From Irineochytrium annulatum (taxonomy: Eukaryota; Chytridiomycota; Chytridiomycetes; Chytridiales; Chytridiaceae), in assembly GCA_027600665.1 (NCBI GenBank), contig JADGJL010000039.1, positions 1-61,330 on the forward strand: a stretch of DNA of 61,330 nucleotides, written 5' to 3'. The notes beneath the pieces are model-generated. The model was not told the origin of the DNA. It saw only the letters and a program-made list of their open reading frames with translations, and did not search any database. Positions 44,408 to 56,582 of this stretch are shown one piece after another. The position numbers and the translations under genes were made by a program. The stretch's first letter is position 1. Each line of letters opens with the position of its first letter.

Positions 44408-47254
44408 TTATTTGCGAGCAAAAATATAGATATATGCCTCCGCGGCTGCTTTTTTAAAGTTCTCAATAGCCACAACCTTATTATCGTTGTAAAGCACCCA
44501 TTGGTCGTCTTTCTTCAGGTGCGCGACGTAATGACCGCAGTGCACAGAGGGTCCCTTGTGTGATATGAATCCAATGAGGTTGAAGGTCGTAGAGCTATTC
44601 TGGCTGCGAGGGGCATCCTCCTCGACAGCATCGACCACTTCGTCGTCAACATCGCCGGCATGGCTAAACAGCCAGTCAATTGCTCGCTCGATATTGTTAC
44701 CCTGCGAGCCATTCAGCAACGAGTATTAAATTAGTAGCTAGTACCGTTTCAGCCATCGCCTTCTTCGCCTGATTTGTGGTGAACCCCATATCAGTCAAAG
44801 CTGAAAGGTCCATATCACCACCGGAAGCTGCACCAGGAGCAGGATCTGAAAGATAATTAATCGCAATTGTGCATAGCACACGAACCTTCGTCGACATCGT
44901 CCATATGCTCAAAAAGCCACGCCATGGCCACTTCGGTCCCATTGTTTCCGGTCTTCTCCAGAGCCTTGATCGCGCGGGAGGTCGGGAAACCCATTGCTTC
45001 AATCTGTTGCAAAGCGATCTGATCGACAGCAGGCGCTGTGCTGCCGCCAGCGGCTGAAGCGGCACTACTTAGCTTGAAGACGAATAAGGAAGGTTGTTAC
45101 CATCTTCGGGGAGAGCTATTTCCCCATCTTGCATCCCCGTTCCAACATAAGGTGCCAAATCCATCTGGGCTGGTATATCGATCGGGATGTCTAGCAAACA
45201 CAAGTCAATCTAACATAAATACGGAGGATACCCACTTAATTTCTTCATAACATAGCCGTCGCTGACGATGAACCTGTTCATCGGCACAAGCAAAACATCT
45301 GGTAACGTCTCAAACTTGGTTGTGCTAATGACAATGTAAGAAGGCGCAAACACTGAAATCCTCTCACACTTCCGCCGTCGTCTGCCGTTTGCAGTTCGAG
45401 CAATTAAACTGGCGGCTGTCAGGTGCAGCGAAGAGGTCGAGGCATTGTCGTAAGGAGACGGGGTCGTACACGTCCTCGTCCACCTTCACCGCCGGGATGC
45501 GGAGCCGCAAATCCTCGCTCGCATCGCTCTTGTACCGAACGCCCATGCACTCCGTACATTGCAACCGGGATTCGGTCCTGAATTTGAAGATCTTGGTCGG
45601 ATCCCGTCCGCCAGCCCGCTCTTTCTGCTCGATCAGCTTAAGAATATGCTGTATGAACTCGTGGGAGTCCTTATGCGCCTTTAGAAGACAAGCAGTGAAC
45701 GGCGGCATACCTGCTGCCGCATCGTGGAAAACTCGGGATGGCCCTTCCCCACCAAGTTTTTGAACATGGACGGCGTTATCCCATTCTGGCCAACGATTTC
45801 ACCATCGTCATTTAGGTTCGGCATCGAGAACCTTCCGCTGCAGAGACCGTCGCATAACTTCGCCATTTGACATGTGAAACATTGCGATGGAGTGTCTCGG
45901 CAGATGTTGATATGCTCCTGTCCCGGCATGAAGTATCTTTCGCTCATGAGTGCTCCACAGGAAAACATGTAACTCACCGATCCTGAAACGAGGGTAATGA
46001 CATCAAAACTTGCATGGCTGACGCCAAGTAGCAACTAATACGAAAGATTAAAAACGGGCGTTTTAGAAGACAGTAACGTGTTGCCCATGTTGGTAAGACC
46101 AGTGTAACCCGGACCAAACAGCGGAGTCAGATCCTTTCCGTCCTCGGTAACCATTGCAAAGTCGAACTTCAAGTTTTGTTCCAGCTCCTTTGGTAAACAT
46201 TAACAAACAGTTTATGCCAATAATCTCCAACCAACTCCGCAATGCTGATCTCCGTTTTCTGTTGGGACGACACATTTATACCAAAGTTGGAAAGATGGAC
46301 ACCAAGAGAGGGATCTAATCTCTCCGAGTTGCACTCATAACAGTAGACATCTGACAGCTTAGACAACAACCAGTGGCAGAAAACGATTCATACCTGCCGT
46401 TCCTTCAGGAGTAATCGTCCCTAGTTTACAAGACACAGGGTGCTTGCATGAATCGTAGTGCGCCAATGCATGTCCATTTCCACCGAGGCCGCCATACTGT
46501 TTTCTTCCGCATCCTATGTTTCCGCACGTGAAACACAGCCATAGATTCTCAATGACCTCGCAATCGTTGCAATGCACTATAACCACCGTGTAAGCCGGGT
46601 TATCGGAAAACTGCCAACCTTTGAAGTCAAGCTTAAACGCAGGGTTCTGGACCAGCTTTGTGACGTGGGAGCAGGTGCTCAGTTCCTCATTCCAAGCCTT
46701 AACATCAGATTGTTTTCTCGCCGACAAGGATGTCTTCACGGCATCCACCACGTCCAAAAGCTGATATATTAAGACCCATGAAAAGCTTACAACTGCCTTA
46801 CGTTTCCCTTGACATCTTCCGGCAAAATGTCGCCACACTCGAGACAACGGACCGCAGTAAAAGTCTCGAACTTGTCCTCTGAATTCTCCTCCTCAATCGC
46901 AAGCTTGGTGATCTTCTGCGGCGGGGAATTCTCGGTCTGGTTCGATTAGACGAGACGCGTAAAAATGAGTCTTACCCTGCTGGGGATGGCGACTTTCTTG
47001 ATGTTCAGAACGACGGGATGCCGGTGCTTGCTGTGATGCAAACGCGAGTGGTTCCTGTCTTCAGCATTGCAGCCCCCGTTGAAGCATGTGAGGCACACGT
47101 CGATGCCGTTCTCGGCGGTCTTGGCTGCGTCAGGCCCAATCACTCGCCCATGGATGACCCTTACCGACGTCTCAAAGCAGACAGTGCATTCGTCCTTGTG
47201 CACTTCCGTCGCTAACGTCGGACGCCGTATCTGGCTGAGATGCTGGCAACCCAT
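44408..47254 (-). CDS. USP5: Ubiquitin-specific protease USP5/Ubp14
   Basis: Thirteen exons, right to left: 47254-46976, 46936-46802, 46760-46394, 46350-46232, 46187-46078, 46034-45978, 45936-45711, 45678-45368, 45324-45236, 45190-45101, 45053-44886, 44845-44745 and 44701-44408; 781 residues. It has a variant and a classical UBP zinc finger (VHKDECTVCFETS; ENLWLCFTCGNIGCGRKQYGG). The peptidase has its Cys box (FGPGYTGLTNMGNTCYL, C about 338) and His box (GPSVHCGHYVAHLKK, H about 741). Between them sit two UBA domains (DQIALQQIEAMGFP and LSALTDMGFTTNQAKKAM). This layout is diagnostic of USP5/13, which takes apart free polyubiquitin chains from the free end. Introns are 32-47 nt; the 32-nt one (45710-45679) is unusually short. 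Confidence 0.95.
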
Positions 47255-47414
47255 TCCTTATGAGCGGAGCGGCGCGTGGAAGGTATCTGGGGTTCTAGTC
47301 CACAACCTCGCGACAGGACGTCTTTATCCCAAAGTGCTGCGCCCTCGCGCCGTCTCGCTCGCGTGACTTACGAATAGTCCAACGAAGGCTGTTCTATCAT
47401 GGCACGCGACCGCT

Positions 47415-47765
47415 TTATCGGCGGCGTTCTAATAAGCAAGAGTGGGGACGCTGGGACTGATAGCCAGTTCAAGGCATCGGCATCAAAACCTACCATCACG
47501 CAAGGTCAATCAAACCTACCAGACCGTGTCGGGAGGAGGAGTTGCGACGTGGTCGATGGGAAGAGCATGCCCCGCGCGGCTGGCGGCAAGAAGGCGTCGC
47601 CGCAGATGGGACATGACCACAGCGGGCCAGAGTCCTCTTCTTGCTCAAGTCATCAGCTGTGAGGAGCTTAATCACGTAAGCATGGCCTGCTTGCGACTCG
47701 ACCAGATCGTGGAGATTCCGCACAATGAGTGATGTGCGAGTGTCGTCAAACTTCGCCGGATATCA
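47415..47765 (-). CDS. Candidate small gene with CPIC zinc-ribbon-like motif (5' end unresolved)
   Basis: Between the USP5 and THOC2 starts the minus strand carries three pieces that join in phase. The first, about 47765-47676, codes TSLIVRNLHDLVESQAGHAY. The second, 47643-47520, codes EEDSGPLWSCPICGDAFLPP and RGMLFPSTTSQLLLPTR. The third, 47428-47415, codes ERRR and a stop. Introns would be 32 and 91 nt. CPICGDAF looks like half of a zinc finger. No start codon was found; a first exon could lie antisense to the THOC2 5' end. Alternatively the whole stretch is non-coding, with open frames from its GC content. Confidence 0.3.
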
Positions 47766-47795
47766 TTAGACTTCGCTGCTTCAGCAACAGGAGCG

Positions 47796-50700
47796 ATGGC
47801 GATGGCCGATGCTGCGATGGAAGTGGACGCGGCGGTTTCGAACCTCGCGTGCGATTTGGAGGTTGAGCTCCAAAAGATTTTCTTGCAGCTCGCTCGCGCG
47901 TACCTACGCGGTTCCGTCGAATGCAGTCAACTGGCCACTTTCTACCAGGACGTGCATCGCAAAGTCACAGGAACGGGTCAAAGCACCTCTGAAGATGCCA
48001 GTTTGTTAGTCGGCCCGTCGCGGCGCGATGACCCTCTTTTGGTGCCGAGCGTTCTCGTGGACGTGATATGGCTTCTTGACATTGAGTCGGTGGATGATTC
48101 GGATGGAGACAGCGCGGCGGCGAAGGCTGCCAAAGGACGGAATCTGAAGGAGCTGGTCAAGCAGATAATGGTTTCGACGCAGTTTAGCGAAATTTGCGTT
48201 AAAGTGATGTAGGCTAGGAATTTTGTCCCGCTAGTTCTGCTGAAGGAGCGACTAGAAATTGAATTCCTTGAGCTCGTCGGTGCTATACCATCTCATAAGC
48301 TGTTCAACAAGAAATCCATCCGTCTTAATACGTCTTTACTATACAAGCAACAAAAGTTCAACTTGCTGCGGGAAGAGTCCGAGGGATTTTCGATGCTTGA
48401 GACGTACTTGGCGAGCAATTTGCCGAAGCCATTCGACTCCTACTGGCAATCGTATAAGAATACTCGAAGCGTGCGCGAGATCGCCGATTTGCGGAAGGCG
48501 AACATTAAGGAGCGAGTGGCGCACGTTTTGGAAAACATCACGAGTCTTATTGGCTACTTTGACTTGAACCCGAACAAGGTCTTGGATGTTGTGTTGGATA
48601 TCTTCATCGCCAATGTTACAGATCATTGGGATTTTTTTATCGAGCTTCTGGAGGCGAGCTGCTGGTGTGGTCGATCAGTCAGTCGGAGGCTTGGGAATGA
48701 AGAGGCAAAGGACTTGAAAGGGGAGCGGTCCGTGTGCGGTCAAGTTCTCGGCTTCAAGTTCGATTACTACAACTCCGTAGCTCCTCCCACTCAAAATACT
48801 CCACCTCAGTTGTTTTGGATTGCCGCACTGCTTATAAGGCATCAGCTTGTACGGCTAGAGGACCTCTATTCACATCTTTCGCCAAATGACGACCAAATCG
48901 ACTCCGAATTTGACGCCTACATAACAACTTTGAAGGCCCAGAGCAAGCGGGAGGGCCGTTACAACGATACAAAGGTTTTCTTCATGTCTGGCTTTTAAAC
49001 TAACAAGTTGAAGCTTGCAGATGCTGGCGCATTAGGGATGGACGACTTTCCCCCTAAAGACCGGCCCGCCGCAGATCTGCCGGCCGTGGTCGCTGCACCG
49101 ATACTGTCACTTGAGCCACGACAGGGCAAACGGTCAAATCAGAAGGCGATGTTGGCTGCTCATTTGATCGCCATCGGAGACTTGTCCCACGGGCGTATGA
49201 TTTTAGATAGGCTACCGAAATTGTGCAACATGTATCCGGAGATTGCGGAAAATATGTGTCGATTGATGCATGTCATCGTCGAACCTGTCTACAAGACGAT
49301 TCGGCCCACTTCCCTATTTGTAACAAAGCCCATGGCGCAACGGGATTCCGTGGCCGTAAATACTCTGAATCCGAAACTAAGCCAGATATTTGAGAAAACA
49401 CTCGTTGGCAAGAAAGCGTATCCTGCGAAGTACAAGTTTTTTTACGACCCTTGGAAGGAAGGGCTCCCTGTCTACACCGATATCGATTCATTGCTGAAGG
49501 CAATCCGAGCGCTGCTCCCATATGTCGGGGCGCATCTTTCAAAGGATTCTGTTCTTCTGAGTAAAATATCCCGAATCGGTCGAGCACATATATCGAACGT
49601 AAGTTGCAGACGAAGCGTTGCCATCTCGTGAGCTTACGCGTTATAGCCCAATGCGGACGATCGCATTAAGAACAGTTGGATTTCTATCGTGGCCCAGTAC
49701 CTTTTTCCTGCACTGGCTTTGACACATCATAATCCTGGACTTGCCAATGAAGTATGGGGTCTCGTCAAACAACTTCCTTATGATCGCCGTTTTGCGTTGT
49801 ACGGCGAGTGGAAGCACAAGACCTACGAAGCTATCCCGGAGTTGGTTCTTGCTAAAGAGAGAACTAATAAGGATGCAAAGTACATCATGAAGTTAGTGTC
49901 ATTGCGTGAGACGTCTGTGGTTACTAACAGTCGTCGAGACGCCTCTCGAAGGAGACAACAAAGCAATACGGCCGGCACATCGGGAAGATTGTACATTCAA
50001 ATCCTGCGGTGGCCTTCAAGGTCATCCTTAATCTACTTCAAGTGTACGACAATCAAATCACCTTCTTTGTTGATGCGTCGCGATACTTGACGGAGCTGTC
50101 GTTTGACGTTTTATGCTTCTCTTTAGTTGAAGCTCTTGCAACACGAGAAGATCGGATGCAAGATAGAGGCACAGGTATAAATCAGTGGCTGAAATCACTA
50201 GCGAATTTTGCCGGGAATTTGTTCAGAAAGCATCCAATTGAACTTCCGGGTTTGCTTCGATATGTATTTTGTCAGTTGGCCAAGAACAATGTGCAAGACC
50301 TTGTCGTGTTGCAGGATCTCATTGGCCAAATGAGCGGCGTCAAGCCGGTTGAAGAGGCCACCGATCATCAGCTGGAGGCTTTGGCAGGCGGAGAGACCCT
50401 GCGCCGCGAGGTGTTCCTTTTCGAAACAGCCCGGTTCACACGAAAGGCTAGCATTCGGTTGACTAGGGCCCTTATCGAGTGCAATTTGGCAGCGCCGTTA
50501 GCGATACTTATCGGTCAGCAGCGGAAGGACTGTATTTATCGCGGGGAGGAAAGGGAAATAAAGAGCCTTGGCTGGCTGCAAGATAATGTATGCTTTTTGT
50601 CGAACCTATCGCTCTCTAATAACTGCGCTACAGGTGCAACGGACCTTGCTTTTGTATTGCGAGTTTCTCGCTTCGGCGGTCGAACGCGAACTCATTATTG

Positions 50701-53700
50701 AATCAATTCCGGATATAACTGACTTGCGCATTACCTACGGCCTTGAACCGGAGGTTGCTTTTTATATACTGCGACCAAAATTATCCTTTTTAGTAAAGGT
50801 TTGAGCAATTCCTCCTTTTTTTGTTAAACGATAGAACTAGAAAGACGAAGATGCGGTAGAAAATAATCAGTCAAATGAAGCATCGGGTGCGACGAAGGCA
50901 AAAACTCATCCTTTACCCAGTCTGCGCCACATTGGAGACGTTGTGTCAAAAACACTTCCTGAAAAAGTATGGGCTGTTGTGCCACCACAGTTCTACGTTA
51001 CGTTTTGGCAGCTCGCTTTATCCGATATTATGGTGCCAAAGTCTCGCTACGCGTCCGAAATTTTAAAACAACGAAGTTTGATTGAGTCTCTTGATAATGA
51101 TCGGAGCGACATGCAACCGTCTGCTGTTGCGAAGCGGAAAAAAGATCGGGACCGATCACACCTAATGATTCAGCAATTAGACAAGGAGATGAAGACTCAA
51201 GAGGAGAACTCAAAGCGCGTCGACGAACGTTTAAAGCTTGAGAAAGACTCGTGGTTTTGCCCAGGTTTGCACCCATCTCTGTCGCTACTCCTTTTGACGC
51301 ATAGCAGGTGCAGCGGCGGAATTAAAAGCCTACCGCAACGAAGTAATTGAAGTGATCATGCAGCACTGCCTATTTCCCAGGCTGACATTTTCGCCTCTCG
51401 ACGCTGTGTTTTGCGCGAAGTTTATTCTTCGAATGCATAGTATGGGCACACCGAATTTCTCAACGATATCCTTGTACGACAAGGTGATTGCTTACATTTA
51501 TTCGCTTTATTTAACTGGCAGATAGATACTTGATAGAAACAACTTGCAAAGTGTAATCTTCTCAGCCACGGAACTGGAAGCGAAAAACTACGGTTTGTTC
51601 TTGGCAGATATTCTTGGGACGTTGGCGTCGTGGCACCAAGACAAGCATTTGTACGTCAAGGAAGGTCGTGGAGACGGATTGCCTGGTTTCGCCTTACGCT
51701 GGAATTCAGCGAATCCGTTGAAAACACCGGACGCTGACCTGCTTGAGTACGATGGATTTTGTAAAGCCATATACAAGTGGCACTCCAAAATCCACAAAGC
51801 CTTTCTCAATTGCGTCGAGTCGAAGGAATACGTACAAATTCGAAACGCTATTTTCGTTTTGGACAAAGTTCGAGATTTCTATCCTGTCATTCAAGTTCAC
51901 GGAGAGCAACTGGAATCCGCACTCACAGCTCTAGCTGCGACCGAGAGTCGTCAAGATTTAAAACAGCTGGCAATTTCTTTTTCGGGCAGGTTGCAAAGTG
52001 CCTCTAAAACTTGGATATCGATCAAGTCCTTTCAAAATGGGCGAGATCCTACCCAGCTTCAGCTAGAGACCGCGTCAGCTAGGCCCACCGCGAGCTCGGG
52101 TTCAACGACGAATAATTCTCATCCTCCACCAGTCGAGCGAAACGCGCAGCCATCAGCAGAGTCTTCGTCGAGCCAACCGTCGACAGGGGCCCCCATTGTG
52201 AAGGAAATAAAAGAGAGATCTCTTGATATCGGGGAGAAGGGCAGGTCGGAAGCTAAAAAGGATGAACGGCACGAACGAAACGGGGACGGAGACAGAGACC
52301 GACGTCAAAAGTATGAACGTCTGGATAGGGACGCAAAGGCGGCAGATTCTGGGAAATCGGAAAGAAGTGATCGAGATGCCCGACGGGTCGTCGATGATCC
52401 GGTCAAGAACTCTCCGAAAGACAACACGCTGATTCGTGAATCCCCTCGGAAGGTGCCAAAAGCATCCGATTCTAAAGATGCATCCCCCTCGCGTCGGGAG
52501 TCCTCTAATCAAGTGCGCCAAGTGCCCAAAACGCCCGACGAGAAACGCGAAGACAGGAGACAAGAACGAGCTCCTGCGGATCGCAAGCCGGAAGAGCGCT
52601 CGTCGAGACTTGAGGACAATCGAGCAGTCATTTTGGAGAGAAGATTCTATAATGGTGGTCGGGACGAGAGAGACATACCGCCTTTAAGCAAGGACGAATC
52701 TTCAAACGGCGTGGGCTCTAGGCTATCCCACCGACACGGACAGACTGCAACCATGGATTTATCTGCTGCATCTAAATCCTCTGTTGACGTGCGAGAGTAC
52801 CGCTTCCCTGACAACTCCCGTGATCAAGATGCGTCCTCTCGTGATGATCAAAAAGAAAGGGACCGCGATCGAGATAGGCACAGAGACCCCGGCGCGCGCC
52901 CGTCGCGAGGCCCCGATCCTTCACGGTCTGCGCAGCAGTCTATGCCCGCGCTTCGAAGAGGTGCGCGGCAATTGATTTCGTAACCTTGTCGTCACTAACT
53001 CCTTCAGACGACGAGCTACAAAGAGAACGGCGGACTGTGCAAATCACAAGCGAATCTCGCAAGGACGATAGTGAGCGTCCCCGAAAAGACGAAAATGAAC
53101 GTCCTCGGAAAGACGAACGGCTGGTGGAAATATCCAAACATGACAAGGATCGCGAGCTCGACAGACAGCGACTAGTTTCTGACGCCGGAAATATGTCAAG
53201 TCGCGGTGGAAGGTCGAATGTTGACCTTGACAGGGAAACCAGCCGGCAGCAGAGTAAACAAGGCAGTAGTAGTCGCGAAGTGACGGAGGCTCGGAAAGAT
53301 GTCGCCACCACCGTCCAGGCTGAACCCTCTGCCGGTGCCGTTATAATGGGGGCGGCTAATACGAAGTCTTCCGCATCCGCATCTGGGGTTAGCAAGACTG
53401 TACTCGAAAGGCTTGGTCGGCATCAAAAAAGCGACGAAGGCAATGCCGGAGTATCGCCGTCTGACTCGGCGTCTGAAAGGTCGCGGGAAAAGAAAAAGGA
53501 GGGTGCGCGGGAGGAGAAGCCGAAAGACAAAGAACGTGAGCGAGACCGTGATAGGGATCGAAGTGATCGCGACCGGGATCGGGCAAAGGAGCGCGGGAAA
53601 GAGCGAGAGAAGCGAGAATCTAAAGACAGAGATGTTGAGCGCAGCAAGGATCGTAAAGACCGCAGGAGGGACAAGGTAGCTTGCAATTAATTTGCCCCGC

Positions 53701-54184
53701 GCATTTGCGTTGACAACTACGATAGGATCCAAGCTTGGGAGAGTTTCGCGAGGAGGATAAGTATCGGAAGCGCGAGCGAGACCACTCGACCGCTGAGCGA
53801 GAAACCAAACGGCCGAAGATGGAGGATGGTAAGCTTGGGTAATTTGGTAACACTAACAACGAAGATATGGCAAGCAACGGCGACCAAACTGGTACAAAAA
53901 GGAGATATGACGAAGAACGTAGGTGTTTCATGTACGTTGGATAACGGCTAATGTGGTCAGAATCTGAAGCTGCAGGGCGTGGATTAGTTGCGGATCCCTC
54001 AAATGCTACGTCGGACTCTTTTAAACGATCGAAGGTCGCTCGACCGCCAGCGAATACGGGGCCGCCTCCTGACGGACCAAGACCGGGAGCGCAACTCTCG
54101 GAAGGGGGGACTTCTTCAGCTTGGGCGAGTGACAATACCGGATATCAGGGCAGGGACAGGCGGGATAGAAAGGGCCGGCGATGA
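47796..54184 (+). CDS. THOC2: THO complex subunit 2
   Basis: Thirteen exons: 47796-48170, 48213-48974, 49008-49598, 49647-49891, 49939-50587, 50634-50798, 50841-51264, 51305-51483, 51526-52960, 53008-53675, 53726-53828, 53865-53918 and 53961-54184; 1957 residues. Conserved blocks include LLKERLEIEFLELVG, LLYKQQKFNLLREESEG, LIGYFDLNPNKVLDVVLDIF, VLGFKFDYY, RRFALYGEWKHKTY and YGRHIGKIVHSNPAVAFKV. WAVVPPQFYVTFWQLALSDI, MQHCLFPRLTFSPLDAVFCAKF and PNFSTISLYDK follow. The last 780 residues are Arg/Asp/Glu/Ser-rich and disordered, as in animals. THO2 is the scaffold of THO/TREX, which couples transcription to mRNA export and limits R-loops. The first intron (42 nt) is a multiple of three and contains an in-frame TAG. 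The second is only 33 nt. Confidence 0.93.
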
Positions 54185-54289
54185 GATAATAGTTATACAA
54201 TTTAAAAAGTAATGCGGTGATATAGCTTTTATCCATTGCCGTATATACCAAATGTATTAGCACAACAGAAATTTATTTTATAATTGTAC

Positions 54290-56515
54290 TTAATTGTTAT
54301 TTAGTTTATCGCCTGTCATTTCTCTCGTCTCACGCACGGATCCAACATCGCACAAGAAAGACGAAAACACAGGATGCGGTTTCTTCAGCAGAGACGCTGC
54401 CAGGGAAAACATCTTCTTAGCCTGCTCGACGTTCGTATCAGCAAATAAGCCTCCTAGGACGGAGAGGCTGAAGATTTTTAGGTAGACGGATCCGATGGAG
54501 TCCGCGACTTTAAGACACTCAACGAAGAGGGACCTATAGCACGCGGTCAACGTGTCGTAATTAACAATCCGTCCTACTTTGTCTTCTGGATTTCTCCATT
54601 TACAAATGCACGCAAGCCGTCTTCAAGAGTCGCCGCAGCACTAACGCAGTTCGGCACACCGCGAAGTCGTTTCGGTGTTTCCGACACCGGCTTCATACAA
54701 TAAAGCTCGCGACTTAAGCACAGGCGAACGTACCTCATGCGGCCCTTTACCGAACTCGTTTTGTAATATAGAGAGGCATGCATTGATGTGAAACGACAAT
54801 TTGCGCATATCGTCTCTTGAACAGGCATCGACCGCGAGAGCTTGGAACCACTTATATGCTACTTCAGCCCTCCCCTCTAACTGCAGAAGCATCGCATGAA
54901 GGAAGTAGAGCGCGGAGAGATGGCTGCTAAGCAAATTAGGATCGCGTTTGCACCACTGTATTGCAGTATCCAATTTCTATCGCATGTAAGTCAAATCGAT
55001 ACGACCATAGCCCACCTCGCGAGCCGCAACATAATTCCCTTTTAGCATGTGAATCTCGACGTAATGATGCAGTGACAGGGCGTAGAATTTGGCAAACCAA
55101 CATCGCCGGGACAAAAGTTCTGGCGCATCAAGTGTATGTTCTGATACGCAACGTTAGGACAATACACACAAATTTGCAAACCGGGCGCGTTCACCATGGA
55201 ATCTTGTTTGTGTTAGAAAAGGGAGTTGGGGATTCTTCTCACTTGAACATCGATCGCAAGCCTCCTTCACAAGGACTCTTGCCTTTTCGGCATCCGCACC
55301 ACGAAATATGACCGCCGAAACGAGGAAGCACAGGGGGTACAGCTGACTCTGCGACAGCGCCGCTATGCCAACGCGAGTTGGCTGGCACTTAAGATTCACA
55401 GTTGTGTTAACGTCCAGCATTTCGTCACCGGATCCATTAGGGAGTAAATCCGAGGAAAATCCTTTTTGCAAACGCGACAAGCAGCTCTTTGCGTCCTTAA
55501 ATGTCCCTCGGGTGCTCGAGTACATAACCTTAAGAAAGAGGTAAAGTCGATGCAAGTCAGAATTTGTGCATCGGCCGGGGCGGTTCTCGCTTGCAGCCGC
55601 TTGGTCAAAGAGCTGGTCGAGGGTCGTCATCACTTCCTTGGCGAGTTCGAAATTTTGTCCCCACAACGCAACAGTTATGTGCTTAATCAAAAACGCACAC
55701 TTAGAGGCTATATTAATGGATTGTCAAAACTCTGGGTTGCACCTGGATATCAACGTCGTTTCTCTTGACCGCCTCCGCCGTTGCCGTGCTTACGACTCGA
55801 AAGAAGGTGGAGACGTCGCCATCAGCGACGTACAAGTCCGCCAGACGTGATGTCAAATAGTAATACCATTGCGGTAGTCCTTCGCTATGTTTCTTAGTGA
55901 TGTTACAAACAGAAGTAGGACGTACATCGCAGCATCCTTGATCGCCTGCTTTAAAACTTGCTTCGTTGCCCCTACGTTCCCAAGCTTCTCGAACAATCCC
56001 GCCTGAAGCTCTACTATCGCTAGACTCAGCAAGTTGCCATCCCCGATCTGGAAAGTCAGGATTGTCTCAATACAAGGGAGTTACTTGAGTGGCCAGCAAC
56101 AACTTCACTAATCAGACAAAATTTGAAATCGCAAAGACAAACGAACTGCTTTTTGTAAGTGCCTCTCCGCTTCTACTGTGTTGCTCGTGTAAAGAAATAG
56201 GATTTCAGCCAGCCGGCAACGAGTCCGTATTTCATCTCCCGGCGACAGTAATTCGCCTAACGATCCGGTCTTCCCAGGTGCAGTGTGAACAAACAACGCC
56301 AAAGCCGCCTCCAGGAGCCGAACGGCCGCCGCGACGTTCTCCTGGACTTCCTGCTCCACGCCAGGGCCTTGAGGCCGACACGCCGGCCTATAGGACAGAA
56401 GGTAGCTGATATTTATCATGTACTGCTCAGAACTACATCGATTAGGCGATTCCAGGGGCGCAAACACGAACAGAGCCCATAGCAGCGACAGTGTCGAGTT
56501 CGGCGGCACGGACAT
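54290..56515 (-). CDS. MAU2: Cohesin loading factor MAU2/Scc4
   Basis: Exons that join in phase, right to left: 56515-56143, 56107-56085, 56047-55926, 55884-55743, 55699-55243, 55140-55016, 54976-54734, and one starting at 54690. A final exon ends at 54290. The product is an array of TPR-like helices. Markers are NVAAAVRLLEAALALFVH, RLAEILFLYTSNTVEAERHLQKA, LLSLAIVELQAGLFEKLGN and LYPLCFLVSAVIFRGADAEKA. HHYVEIHMLKGNYVAARE and SHLSALYFLHAMLLQLEGR continue it, ending with FSLSVLGGLFADTNVEQAKKMFSLAASLL. This pattern fits the cohesin_load family; the partner is Scc2/NIPBL and the job is loading cohesin onto chromatin. One junction near 54590-54630 changes frame and is unresolved. The second exon is 23 nt. 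The start codon is 67 bp from the divergent RPAP3 start. Confidence 0.7.
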
Positions 56516-56582
56516 GGTAGAACAAGATCGGACACATTAATTAGACGAGCTCGATGGCTTGAAAGCCACTGGCCACATAGAG

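Noticed and set aside
48171..48212. Premature TAG in THOC2, suggesting a pseudogene or stop-codon readthrough
   Set aside because: A 42-nt GT...AG intron with correct phase removes it and improves the match to animal THOC2; the rest of the frame is intact.
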